DNA from: Schistocephalus solidus
Lineage: Eukaryota; Platyhelminthes; Cestoda; Diphyllobothriidea; Diphyllobothriidae
Assembly: GCA_017591395.1 (NCBI GenBank)
Contig: WEDG01007544.1
Span: 124,001 to 188,000 of the forward strand
Direction of reading: 5' to 3'
Length of the DNA: 64,000 nt
Shown here: in pieces, positions 49,801-58,900 of the stretch
Layout of the letters: every line of letters begins with the position of its first letter
How positions within the stretch are numbered: the first letter of the stretch is position 1
Program-made: the position numbers and the translations under genes
Notes under the pieces: model-generated
The model's input: the letters and a program-made list of their open reading frames with translations, nothing else
Told to the model about the DNA's origin: nothing
Databases searched by the model: none

Positions 49801-49935
49801 CACATGCCCATATAAGGCACTGATACGTTGCTAAAGATGCAAAAGGCAATAATAAGACAGCTGTTTGACGTTCATTAACGTTAGTCAGTACATCATATGC
49901 CTTGTGCAGTGAGCTTTATATACATGTCAAACAAG
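46854..49935. repeat. Satellite D: about 13 tandem units of 235 bp
   Basis: Unit starts (GTCAAACAAGCGTATGACAC) are at about 46854, 47101, 47337, 47574, 47813, 48045, 48283, 48515, 48754, 48988, 49224, 49460 and 49691, with a last partial start at 49926. Spacing is 231-247 bp. Shared blocks are GATGTGGTAAGGATCACA, GCCAGCTAGCCACTGGCAAT (with the inverted pair CCAG/CTGG), CATAAGACACATGCC, GCAACAGGCAAGACGTAGAC, CAGCTGTTTCACGGTCG and CAGTACGTCATATGCC. No tRNA-like boxes or hammerhead core are present. Frames of 60-100 codons recur in phase with the unit and are not genes. Confidence 0.9.
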
Positions 49936-49977
49936 CGAATTCGATGCTCGGGCGCCGCAGCGCCTTGGTTTGTGTAG

Positions 49978-50022
49978 GGCTGGCTGATGACGGCTAATAA
50001 GCCAGAAATGACCATTCCAGTC
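49978..50022 (+). ncRNA. Hammerhead-like segment, family B unit 1
   Basis: Stem I GGCTGG (49978-49983) pairs with CCAGTC (50017-50022), including one G-U. Core CTGATGA is at 49984-49990 and stem II GGCT/AGCC at 49992-49995 and 50000-50003. GAAA is at 50005-50008. Stem III is ATGACCAT, with three of four pairs, and the expected cleavage U is at 50016. Confidence 0.6.
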
Positions 50023-50285
50023 TCCCTTGTCTTTGTCGGTCATGTTATTCTGCCTTTATAGTTAGCTGTCTTACGGCTGCTGGCGGGGCTTGAGAGTAAA
50101 CCCAAAGGCACAACGGGACGAGTGAGTCCTGTAACCGATCGGTGAGCGCCCCATTACCATTGTCAATATTCCCGATCGAAACCGGCAAGACAACGAGCTC
50201 GTGGTGCAGTGGGTAGAGCGTTGGACTTCTGACCAACAAGCTCGAGAGTTCGAGGCTCGGGCGCTGCAGCGCCTGGGTTTGGTAG

Positions 50286-50330
50286 GGCTGGCTGATGACG
50301 ACTAATAAGCCAGAAATGGCCATTCCAGTC
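50286..50330 (+). ncRNA. Hammerhead-like segment, family B unit 2
   Basis: Stem I is GGCTGG (50286-50291) with CCAGTC (50325-50330). The core is at 50292-50298. Stem II reads GACT/AGCC, with one mismatch, around AATA. GAAA lies at 50313-50316 and the perfect ATGGCCAT at 50316-50323. Confidence 0.6.
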
Positions 50331-51044
50331 TCCCTTGTCTTTGTCGGTCATGTTATTCTGCCTTTATACTAAGCTGCCTTACGTCTGCTGGCGGGGATTG
50401 AGAGTTATACCCAAAACACTACGGGACGAATGAGTCCTGTAACCGATCCTTGAGCGCCCTATTACCATTTTCAATATTCCCGATCGAAACCGGCAAGAAA
50501 ACGAGCTAGTGGTGCAGTGGGTAGAGCGTTGGACTTCTGCCCAATGAGGTCGCGAATTCGAGGCTCGGGCGCCGCAGCACCTTGGTTTTTGTAGGGCTGG
50601 CTGATGACGGCTAATAAGCCAGAAATGACCATTGCAGTCTCCCTTGTCTTTGTCGGTCATGTTATTCTGCCTATATACTTAGCTGTCTTACGGCTGCTGG
50701 CGGGGCTTGAGAGTTAACCCAAAGGCACAACGGGACGAGTGAGTCCTGTAACCGATCGGTGAGCGCCCCATTACCATTGTCAATATTCCCGATCGGAACC
50801 GGCAAGACAACGAGCTCGTGGCGCAGTGGGTAGAGCGTTGGACTTCTGCCCAACAAGGTCGCGAGTTTAAGGCTCGGGCTCCGCAGCGCCTGCGTTTGTG
50901 TAGGGCTGGCTGATGACGGCTAATAAGCCAGAAATGACCATTGCAGTCTCCCTTTTCTTTGTCGGTCATGTTATTCGGCCTATATACTAAGCTGTCTTAC
51001 GGCTGCTGGCGGGGCTTGAGAGTTAACCCAAAAGCACAATGGGA

Positions 51045-51640
51045 CTAGTCTCCCTTGTCTTTGATGGCTCTTGTCTGAGCTCCAGGGCACAACGAAACAT
51101 ACATGTTCCTTAAGCAGATCGGTGAGCCCCACACTATCATCATATTCCCGATCGTAACCGACAAAACAACGAGCCCGTGGCTTAATGGTAGAGCGTTCGA
51201 CTCAAATACCAAAGGTCGCGGGTTCGAATCCCAGGTGTGACACACTTGGGATTGAGTAAGACTGGCTAATGACGGCTAATAAGCCAGAAATGGCCATTCC
51301 GGTCTCCCTTGTCTTTGTCGGTTTCATTCCATCATATGCTACACGTCGCTATGCGACCGCCTGCTAGGGCTCTATTCTGAGCTCCAGGGCACAACGGAAC
51401 AAACATGTTCCTTAAGCAGATTGTTGAGCCCCACACTATCATCATATTCCCGATCACAACCGACAAAACAACGGGCCCGTGGCTCAATGGTAGAGCGTTC
51501 GACTCAAATACCAAAGGTCATGGGTGAGAATCCCAGGTGTGACACACTTGGGATTGTGTATGACTGGCTGATGACAGTTAATAAGCCAGAAATGGCCATT
51601 CCGGTCTCCCTTGTCTTTGTCGTTTCCATTCCATATATAT
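51045..51640 (+). repeat. Two family A units between family B and the PLE
   Basis: Heads with GAGCCCGTGGCTTAATGG and GGGCCCGTGGCTCAATGG lie near 51171 and 51473, with B boxes GGTTCGAATCC near 51221 and a damaged GGGTGAGAATCC near 51523. The second unit is cut at about 51630, inside TTCCATTCCATATATATACA, where the PLE begins. The PLE therefore appears to have inserted into, or been joined to, the repeat array. Confidence 0.85.
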
Positions 51641-51683
51641 ACATGAGAAGAAAAGGCGATCTCAGGGACTATAGGTGTATTGT

Positions 51684-51723
51684 CCTGACGTTTCAAAAGC
51701 ATACAAGCTTCCATCGTCGGAGG
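51684..51723 (-). ncRNA. Hammerhead-like motif in the left PLE end
   Basis: On the minus strand, CCT (51723-51721) is followed by CCGACGA (canonical CTGANGA with one change). One T comes next, then stem II GGAAGC/GCTTTT around TTGTAT. GAAACGTC is at 51694-51687 and AGG at 51686-51684. CCT/AGG forms the start of stem I, ACGT is the self-complementary stem III and GTC the cleavage triplet. Hammerheads with such minimal stem III are known from PLE terminal repeats. The U-to-C change at core position 4 should weaken or abolish activity. Confidence 0.55.
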
Positions 51724-51927
51724 TGAGTATCGTACCGCGTCTCACAGTATTTATAGGGGGTGATAGCCAGTTTGTAACACAGGGTTGATTGTACGGGTTT
51801 ACCTTAACAGTGTGCACTATAGGAGGACGGGGTGGGGGAGTCCTTAATTGGCTTTGGCGTTCTTTGCCGGCATACACACAGGAATCATCTCTGTAACCAC
51901 CGGGGGTGAAGAAGGGGGAAATTATTT

Positions 51928-52515
51928 TCAGTTGACATGTCTCTCGTTGAGGGGGGCGGCCATTGCCTGGGTCCGCATTGACCTTAATTGGCGCCCTGGG
52001 TCGATAGTCATGTTTGTGTCCTGAGTGCATGGCTCCTCGTCTGTCGGGGTAGTAATTGATGCGGCGGCACTCATTACTGCGCCTTCGTCGGCCCCGAATT
52101 GTGGCTTGGTTAGGTGCATATCCATCCTAGGTTCTCCCGCGGTGGAATTCACGTTTGGCCTAATTCCGTGGTTGCTCTTACGTTCGATGAGCTGCGCCCG
52201 GAGGGCCTGGTAAGCTGCCGGAAGGGCGACACAACGGTTGATCGACGTAGGCTCCGTGTGCCAGGCTTCAATTGTTTCCCTGGTTACGGGGTCATTTCCT
52301 CGACCCAGGGATTCGGCGTTTTGGAAGGCGAACGTGTGCCCAGTGTTTGCACAGTGTTCCACCACCAGGGACAATGGGTCCATTCTCCTCACTGCCCGCA
52401 CGTGTTCGGTAACACGGGTCTGCAACCGCTTCCCTGTCTCTCCGACGTAGTTAACTTCACAGGAGTTACATTGGATCCGGTAGATGATGTTTGACGTCTC
52501 ATCTCGTGGAAGGGG
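51928..52515 (-). CDS. GIY-YIG endonuclease and C-terminal tail of the PLE protein
   Basis: In the frame that follows the shift near 52500, the minus strand reads NIIYRIQCNSCEVNYVGETG, then KRLQTRVTEHVRAVRR. This is the GIY-YIG core: Tyr-Arg-Ile in place of GIY, two Cys spaced C-x2-C as is usual for PLEs, YVGET for YIG, the catalytic Arg in TRVTEH, and later a Glu (VVEHCANTGHTF). The nuclease nicks target DNA to start reverse transcription. After HTEPTSINRCVALPAAYQAL the tail becomes low in structure. In this copy the RT and nuclease are separated by the shift. Confidence 0.88.
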   Translation of the reverse strand, partial: PLPRDETSNIIYRIQCNSCEVNYVGETGKRLQTRVTEHVRAVRRMDPLSLVVEHCANTGHTFAFQNAESLGRGNDPVTRETIEAWHTEPTSINRCVALPAAYQALRAQLIERKSNHGIRPNVNSTAGEPRMDMHLTKPQFGADEGAVMSAAASITTPTDEEPCTQDTNMTIDPGRQLRSMRTQAMAAPLNERHVN

Positions 52516-53681
52516 GCTTTTGGTCTCATAACTAGATTCCGAATGGTTGAATCCGGTCGATGGGTGATTCCGATCCCCAGCGGTCTGAGGAGGCGGGAAA
52601 CTGCCTCAGAGACACCGTCAATGTATGGCAGTGCACGCCAGACTTTTGGCTGTTCTGTTACCAGATTTTGTTTTGGTTTGGCCAGCCTGCTGCGCTCGAT
52701 GAAGTTACGAGGGTATCCGTTGGCCATGAAAAGGCGCTGGAGGTAGCGGAATTCTGCCCTTTTGTCATCCGACTCGCTGCAATGTGTTTCTGCCCTTCTG
52801 TAGAGAGTTCGCACACAGTTGCGCTTGTGGCACAACGGGTGCTTACTGTGGTAACTTAGAATTTGGCGTGTGTTGGTCGCCTTCCTATAAACCGTAGTTT
52901 TTATGTGCCCGTTGGGTTTTCGATGGACAAGAACATCCAGGAATGGCATTTGGTTGCTAATTTCGGCCTCCATTGTAAATTGGATGTCCGGGAAGACGGA
53001 ATTCAGGACGCTATGGAATTCTTCGATAATTTCTCGTTTGATGATGACGAAGGTATCGTCAACGTATCGAGTCCAAAACGTTGGCCTGTAGTTTTCGAAA
53101 ACCAGAGTCTCAAGCTTTTGGAGAACTGCCTCAGCGATGAAGCCCGAGAGCGGCGATCCCATTGGTGTCCCTCTGATTTGCTCGTACATGGTCCCCTCGA
53201 AGGTGAAGTACGTCTTCAGACAGAATTTTAAGAGTTGGACAAGATGTCCCCGCTTCACCGACCTGTCTGCATCATCGTACTGCTTCTCAAGCAATTCGCT
53301 TACCGTTTTGACTGCTAAGTCCTGCGGGATTGAAGTGAAGAGAGAGGTGACATCAAATGACACCATGACCTCGTCTGCGGTGAGTCGCATCCCCTTGAGC
53401 CGTTCCAGGAACTGAGTAGCCGAAGTAACCGTTGTGGCTGCGCCCGAGGTGAGAGACTTCAGGTGTCGGAACAACCATTTAGCCAGATTGAATGTTGGTG
53501 CACCACGCAATGACACAATTGGACGGAGGGGAATATCGGCCTTGTGTACTTTTGGTAATCCGTAGAACCTTTCTGCGGCCGCATCAGATTGTTTTACAGC
53601 CACTCTTACCGACTTACTTATTACTTTGTTTGTCTGCATATCGGCAAGCGTTTTGTCTAGCTGCATCATCAGCTTCTTCAT
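52389..53681 (-). CDS. Penelope-like reverse transcriptase (most of the domain)
   Basis: The 430-residue frame carries the PLE-type RT boxes in order: RFYGLPKVHKADIPLRPIVS (about residues 38-57), VSFDVTSLFTSIP (about 107-119, first catalytic Asp), RGTPMGSPLSGFIAEAVLQK (about 169-188), TRYVDDTFVIIKRE (about 204-217, catalytic Asp pair) and PFLDVLVHRKPNGHIKTTVY (about 246-265). PLE RTs are related to telomerase and copy RNA at nicked targets. The frame is broken near 52500, after PKAPFHEM, by a one-base shift; the GIY-YIG nuclease follows in the next frame. Upstream, LPADKRRSTVVLDKSDYIQK is found at 53797-53730 in the same frame, cut off by an in-frame TGA before CDGEPMKKLM. The copy is young but probably inactive. 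Confidence 0.92.
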   Translation of the reverse strand: MKKLMMQLDKTLADMQTNKVISKSVRVAVKQSDAAAERFYGLPKVHKADIPLRPIVSLRGAPTFNLAKWLFRHLKSLTSGAATTVTSATQFLERLKGMRLTADEVMVSFDVTSLFTSIPQDLAVKTVSELLEKQYDDADRSVKRGHLVQLLKFCLKTYFTFEGTMYEQIRGTPMGSPLSGFIAEAVLQKLETLVFENYRPTFWTRYVDDTFVIIKREIIEEFHSVLNSVFPDIQFTMEAEISNQMPFLDVLVHRKPNGHIKTTVYRKATNTRQILSYHSKHPLCHKRNCVRTLYRRAETHCSESDDKRAEFRYLQRLFMANGYPRNFIERSRLAKPKQNLVTEQPKVWRALPYIDGVSEAVSRLLRPLGIGITHRPDSTIRNLVMRPKAPFHEMRRQTSSTGSNVTPVKLTTSERQGSGCRPVLPNTCGQ

Positions 53682-53796
53682 CGGTTCACCATCACATCAA
53701 AGATATGCCTGTCGGTCTTCCAGCAGGTTGTTGGCCTTCTGAATATAGTCAGACTTATCCAAGACGACTGTAGAACGTCTTTTGTCCGCTGGTAGT

Positions 53797-54450
53797 ATCA
53801 CCAGGGACACAATTGAAGCCTGGCACACGGAGCCTACGTCGATCAACCGTTGTGTCGCCCTTCCGGCAGCCTACCAGGCCCTCCGGGCGCAGCTCATCGA
53901 ACGTAAGAGCAAACACGGAATTAGGCCAAACGTGAATTCCACCGCGGGAGAACCTAGGATGGATATGCACCTAACCACGCCACAATTCGGGGCCGACGAA
54001 GGCGCAGTCATGAGTGCCGCCGCATCAATTACTACCCCGACAGACGAGGAGACATGCACTCAGGACACAAACATGACTAACAACCCAGAGCGCAAATTAA
54101 GGTCAATGGGGACCCAGACAATGGCCGCCCCCTCAACGAGAGGCATGTCAACTGACAGCAATTTCCTCCCCCCCCTTCTTCACCCCGGTGGCTACAGAGA
54201 TGATTCCTGTGTGTATGCCGGCAAAGAATGCCAAAGCCAATTAAGGACTCCCCCACCCCGTCCTCCTATAGTGCACACTGTTAAGGTAAACCCGTACAAT
54301 CAACCCTGTGTTACAAACTGGCTATCACCACCTATAAATACTGTGAGACGCGGTACGATACTCACCTCCAACGATGGAAGCTTGTATGCTTTTGAAACGT
54401 CAGGACAATACACCAATAGGTCCCTGAGATCGCCTTTTCTTCTCATTTAT
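53797..54450 (+). pseudogene. Inverted second copy of the PLE C-terminal and 3' end
   Basis: The plus frame 53782-54525 encodes TRDTIEAWHTEPTSINRCVA, then PAAYQALRAQLIERKSKHGI and onward. It repeats the tail of the minus-strand protein with a few substitutions (Asn to Lys, Lys to Thr, Pro to Thr and others). No RT or nuclease core is included. It also carries the 3' untranslated end with the hammerhead-like motif. Confidence 0.85.
54365..54404 (+). ncRNA. Hammerhead-like motif in the right PLE end
   Basis: This is the inverted counterpart of the motif at 51684-51723, on plus. Here the core reads CCAACGA (54368-54374), with two changes from CTGANGA. Stem II, GAAACGTC (54394-54401) and the AGG arm are unchanged. 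It looks more damaged than the left copy. Confidence 0.5.
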
Positions 54451-54481
54451 GTCACGGGACACGCAACTTCGCTTCAATCAG

Positions 54482-54484
<3 letters not shown>

Positions 54485-54520
<36 letters not shown>

Positions 54521-54758
54521 ATTAGGGTGCTCACCGATCGGTGAGCACCCTAATAACATTGTTAATATGCCCGATCGAAACCGGCAAGACAACGAGCTCG
54601 TGGCGCAGAGGGTAGAGCGTTGGACTTCTGCCCAACAAGGTCGCGAGTTCGAGGCTCGGGTGCCGCAGCGCCTGGGCTTGGGTATGGCTGGCTGATGACG
54701 GCTAATAAGCCAGAAATGGCCATTCCAGTCTCCCTTGTCTTTGTCGGTCATGTTATTC

Positions 54759-54832
<74 letters not shown>
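54485..54832. repeat. One family B unit between two (AT)n tracts
   Basis: (AT)n at 54485-54517 is followed by TGCTCACCGATCGGTGAGCA, a perfect 20-base palindrome at 54529-54548. A family B unit with tRNA head (54595-54665) and an intact hammerhead segment (about 54686-54730) comes next. It ends in a second (AT)n at 54761-54832. The palindrome doubles the GATCGGTGAGC block that normally occurs once per unit, which suggests a hairpin-mediated end. Confidence 0.85.
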
Positions 54833-54837
<5 letters not shown>

Positions 54838-55800
54838 ACAGTATGTTGCTCACCGATCTGCTTAAGGAACATGTATGTTCCGTTGTGCCCTGGAGCTCAG
54901 ACTAGAGCCCTCGCAGGCGGTCGCATAGCGACATGTAGCATATGTGCCACACTCAAGATTGGGTATGACGGGCTGATGACGGCTTATAAAGCCAGAAATG
55001 GCCATTCCGGTCTCCCTTGTCTTTGTCGGTTCCACTTTAACAACATATGCTACATGTCGCTATGCGACCGCCTGCGAGGGCTCTATTCTGAGCTCCAGGG
55101 CAGAACGGAACATACATGTTCCTTAAGCAGATCGGTAAGCAACATACTATCATCATATACCCGATCGCAACCGACAAAACAACGAGCCCGCTGCTCAATG
55201 GTAGAGCGGTCGACTCAAATACCAAAGGTCGCGGGTTCGAATCCCAGGTGTGCCACACTTGGGATTGGGTATGACTGGCTGATGACGGTTAATAAGCCAG
55301 AAATGGCCCTTCCGGTCTCCCTTGCCTTTGTCGGTTCCACTTTAACAACATATGCTACATGTCGCTATGCGACCGCCTGCGAGGGCTCTAGTCTGAGCTC
55401 CATGGCACAACGGAACATACATGTTCCTTAAGCAGATCGGTGAGCAACATACTATCATCATATACCCGACCGCAACCGACAAAACAACGAGCCCGTGGCT
55501 CAATGGTAGACCGTTCGACTCAATTACCAAAGGTCACGGGTTTGAATTCCAGGTGTGCCACACTTGGGATTGGGTATGACTGGCTGATGACGGCTAGTAA
55601 GCCAGAAATGGCCATTTCGGTCTCCCTTGTCTTTGTCGGTTCCACTTTAACAACATATGCTACATGTCGCTATGCGACCGCCTGCGAGGGCTCTAGTCTG
55701 AGCTCCAGGGCACAACGGAACATACATGTTCCTTAAGCAGATCGGTGAGCAACATACTATCATCATATACCCGATTGCAACCGACAAAACAACGAGCCCG

Positions 55801-55857
55801 TGGCTCAATGGTAGAGCGCTTTCGACTCAATTACCAACGGTCGCGGGTTTGAATCCC
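55801..55857 (+). promoter_or_regulatory. RNA polymerase III A and B boxes (representative unit)
   Basis: TGGCTCAATGG at 55801 matches the type 2 Pol III A-box consensus. GGTTTGAATCCC, starting at 55846, matches the B box with one change; many sister units have the exact GGTTCGAATCC. The distance between them is as in tRNA genes. Every intact unit has the pair, so each could start its own transcript about 10-20 bases upstream. Confidence 0.75.
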
Positions 55858-55876
55858 AGGTGTGCCACACTTGGGA
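55854..55876 (+). other. Conserved hairpin between B box and hammerhead
   Basis: TCCCAGGTG (55854-55862) pairs with CACTTGGGA (55868-55876) over nine positions with one G-U and a five-base loop TGCCA. Its 5' arm overlaps the end of the B box. It recurs in almost all family A units in all three arrays, on both strands. Confidence 0.65.
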
Positions 55877-55884
55877 TTGGGTAT

Positions 55885-55929
55885 GACTGGCTGATGACGG
55901 CTAATAAGCCAGAAATGGCCATTCCGGTC
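55885..55929 (+). ncRNA. Type I hammerhead ribozyme-like RNA (representative family A unit)
   Basis: Stem I: GACTGG (55885-55890) with CCGGTC (55924-55929), six pairs including one G-U. Core CTGATGA: 55891-55897. Stem II: GGCT (55899-55902) with AGCC (55907-55910), loop AATA, and a C and A left facing each other at the core end. GAAA: 55912-55915. Stem III: ATGGCCAT (55915-55922), four pairs with itself and no loop, so it would pair between two molecules or two units, as in known dimer-type hammerheads. The cleavage position is U55923 (triplet AUU, an allowed NUH). Hammerheads cut their own RNA at this point. The non-standard C-A next to the core is the main doubt about activity. Confidence 0.72.
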
Positions 55930-58900
55930 TCCCTTGTCTTTGTCGGTTCCACTTTAACAACATATGCTACATGTCGCTATGCGACCGCCTGCGAGGGCTC
56001 TAGTCTGAGCTCCAGGGCACAACGGAACATACATGTTCCTTAAGTAGATCGGTGAGCAACATACTATCATCATATACCCGATTGCAACCGACAAAACAAC
56101 GAGCCCGTGGCTCAATGGTAGAACCTTCGACTCAATTACCAAAGGTCACGGGTTTGAATCCCAGGTGTGCCACACTTGGGATTGGGTATGACTGGCTGAT
56201 GACGGCTAATAAGCCAGAAATGGCCCTTCCGGTCTCCCTTGTCTTTGTCGGTTCCACTTTAACAACATATGCTACATGTCGCTATGCGACCGCCTGCGAG
56301 GGCTCTAGTCTGAGCTCCAGGGCACAACGGAACATACATGTTCCTTAAGCAGATCGGTGAGCAACATACTATCATCATATACCCGATCGCAACCGACAAA
56401 ACAACGAGCCCGTGGCTCAATGGTAGAACCGTTCGACTCAATTACCAAAGGTCGCGGGTTTGAATCCCAGGTGTGCCACACTTGGGATTGGGTATGACTG
56501 GCTGATGACGGCTAATAAGCCAGAAATGGCCATTCCGGTCTCCCTTGTCTTTGTCGGTTCCACTTCAACAACATATGCTACATGTCGCTATGCGACCGCC
56601 TGCGAGGGCTCTAGTCTGAGCTCCAGGGCACAACGGAACATACATGTTCCTTAAGCAGATCGGTGAGCAACATACTATCATCATATACCCGATCGCAACC
56701 GACAAAACAACGAGCCCGTGGCTCGAATGGTAAGCGTTTCGACTCCAATTACCAAAGGTCACGGGTTTGAATCCCAGGTGTGCCACACTTGGGATTGGGT
56801 ATGACTGGCTGATGACGGCTAATAAGCCAGAAATGGCCATTCCGGTCTCCCTTGTCTTTGTCGGTTCCACTTTAACAACATATGCTACATGTCGCTATGC
56901 GACCGCCTGCGAGGGCTCTAGTCTGAGCTCCAGGGCACAACGGAACATACATGTTCCTTAAGCAGATCGGTGAGCAACATACTATCATCATATACCCGAT
57001 CGCAACCGACAAAAACAACGAGCCCGTGGCTCAATGGTAGAGCGTTCGACTCAATTACCAAAGGTCGCGGGTTTGAATCCCAGGTGTGCCACACTTGGGA
57101 TTGGGTATGACTGGCTGATGACGGCTAATAAGCCAGAAATGGCCATTTCCGGTCTCCCTTGTCTTTGTCGGTTCCACTTTAACATCATATGCTACATGTC
57201 GCTATGCGACCGCCTGCGAGGGCTCTAGTCTGAGCTCCAGGGCACAACGGAACATACATGTTCCTTAAGCAGATCGGTGAGCAACATACTATCATCATAT
57301 ACCCGATCGCAACCGACAAAAACAACGAGCCCGTGGCTCAATGGTAGAGCGTTCGACTCAATTACCAAAGGTCGTGGGTTTGAATCCCAGGTGTGCCACA
57401 CTTGGGATTGGGTATGACTGGCTGATGACGGCTTATAAGCCAGAAATGGCCATTCCGGTCTCCCTTGTCTTTGTCGGTTCCACTTTAACAACATATGCTA
57501 CATGTCGCTATGCGACCGCCTGCGAGGGCTCTAGTCTGAGCTCCAGGGCACAACGGAACATACATGTTCCTTAAGCAGATCGGTGAGCAACATACTATCA
57601 TCATATACCCGATCGCAACCGACAAAACAACGAGCCCGTGGCTCAATGGTAGAGCATTCGACTCAATTACCAAAGGTCGCGGGTTTCGAATCCCAGGTGT
57701 GCCACACTTGGGATTGGGTATGACTGGCTGATGACGGCTAATAAGCCAGAAATGGCCATTTCGGTCTCCCTTGTCTTTGTCGGTTCCACTTTAACAACAT
57801 ATGCTACATGTCGCTATGCGACCGCCTGCGAGGGCTCTAGTCTGAGCTCCAGGGCACAACGGAACATACATGTTCCTTAAGCAGATCGGTGAGCAACATA
57901 CTATCATCATATACCCGATCGCAACCGACAAAACAACGAGCCCGTGGCTCAATGGTAGAGCGTTCGACTCAATTACCAAAGGTCGCGGGTTCGAATCCCA
58001 GGTGTGCCACACTTGGGATTGGGTATGACTGGCTGATGACGGCTAATAAGCCAGAAATGGCCATTCCGGTCTCCCCTTGTCTTTGTCGGTTCCACTTTAA
58101 CAACATATGCTACATGTCGCTATGCGACCGCCTGCGAGGGCTCTAGTCTGAGCTCCAGGGCACAACGGAACATACATGTTCCTTAAGCAGATCGGTGAGC
58201 AACATACTATCATCATATACCCGATCGCAACCGACAAAACAACGAGCCCGTGGCTCAATGGTAGAGCGTTCGACTCAATTACCAAAGGTCACAGGTTTGA
58301 ATCCCAGGTGTGCCACACTTGGGATTGGGTATGACTGGCTGATGACGGCTAATAAGCCAGAAAATGGCCATTCCGGTCTCCCTTGTCTTTGTCGGTTCCA
58401 CTTTAACAACATATGCTACATGTCGCTATGCGACCGCCTGCGAGGGCTCTAGTCTGAGCTCCAGGGCACAACGGAACATACATGTTCCTTAAGCAGATCG
58501 GTGAGCAACATACTATCATCATATACCCGATCGCAACGGACAAAACAACGAGCCCTTGGCACAATGGTAGAGCGTTAGACACAATTACCAAAGGTCGCGG
58601 GTTCGAATCCCAGGTTTGCCACATTTGGGACTGGGTATGACTGGCTGATGACGGCTAAAAGCCAGAAATGGCCATTCCGGTCTCCCTTGTCTTTGTCGGT
58701 TCCACTTTAACAACATATGCTACATGTCGCTATGCGACCGCCTGCGAGGGCTCTAGTCTGAGCTCCAGGGCACAACGGAACATACATGTTCCTTAAGCAG
58801 ATCGGTGAGCAACATACTATCATCATATACCCGATCGCAACCGACAAAACAACGAGCCCGTGGCTCAATGGTAGAGCGTTCGACTCAATTACCAAAGGTC

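Larger units (their letters stand above)
49940..51045 (+). repeat. tRNA-headed tandem array, family B (about 3.5 units, 309 bp)
   Basis: Points starting TCGGGCGCCGCAGCGCC recur at about 49949, 50257, 50567 and 50877. The head is GAGCTCGTGGCGCAGTGGG followed by TAGAGCGTTGGACTTCTG. Its anticodon-stem region GTTGG...CCAAC pairs fully, so family B looks closer to a real tRNA than family A. The B box is GAGTTCGAGGC, slightly off consensus. The hammerhead segment is shared with family A, but the linker differs (GCTGTCTTACGGCTGCTGGC, then GGGACGAGTGAGTCC). The array begins inside the last satellite D unit and changes to family A at about 51045. Confidence 0.88.
51645..54450 (-). mobile_element. Penelope-like element with long inverted ends
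   Basis: The left end (51645-52305) is the reverse complement of the right end (53797-54450), nearly identical over about 650 bases. The outermost shared sequence is ATGAGAAGAAAAGGCGATCT (left), complementary to AGATCGCCTTTTCTTCTCAT (right). Between the ends lies a reverse transcriptase/GIY-YIG gene on the minus strand. This fits PLEs, whose copies often end in inverted or partial second copies: here the right end would be a second copy of the 3' part in opposite orientation. The junction with the right copy is abrupt at about 53797, inside the RT N-terminal region. (AT)n at 54485-54517 follows. Confidence 0.85.

Noticed and set aside
46854..49935. CRISPR-like array.
   Set aside because: Units of 235 bp are contiguous and similar over their whole length, with no short-repeat plus unique-spacer pattern, in animal DNA.
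52025..53415. Plus-strand frames of up to 126 codons across the PLE.
   Set aside because: They are shadows of the minus-strand RT and nuclease gene and have no domains of their own.
51928..53681. A domesticated or telomerase gene, from the telomerase-like RT boxes.
   Set aside because: The GIY-YIG nuclease, the FYGLPKVHK box, inverted ends and frame lesions identify a Penelope-like element. No telomerase RNA-binding domain is seen.
55885..55950. Alternative hammerhead cleavage at the GTC just after stem III, with stem I formed by TCCC and upstream GG.
   Set aside because: Only about two pairs would form next to the core, against six perfect or near-perfect pairs when the cut is placed after ATT with stem I CCGGTC/GACTGG.
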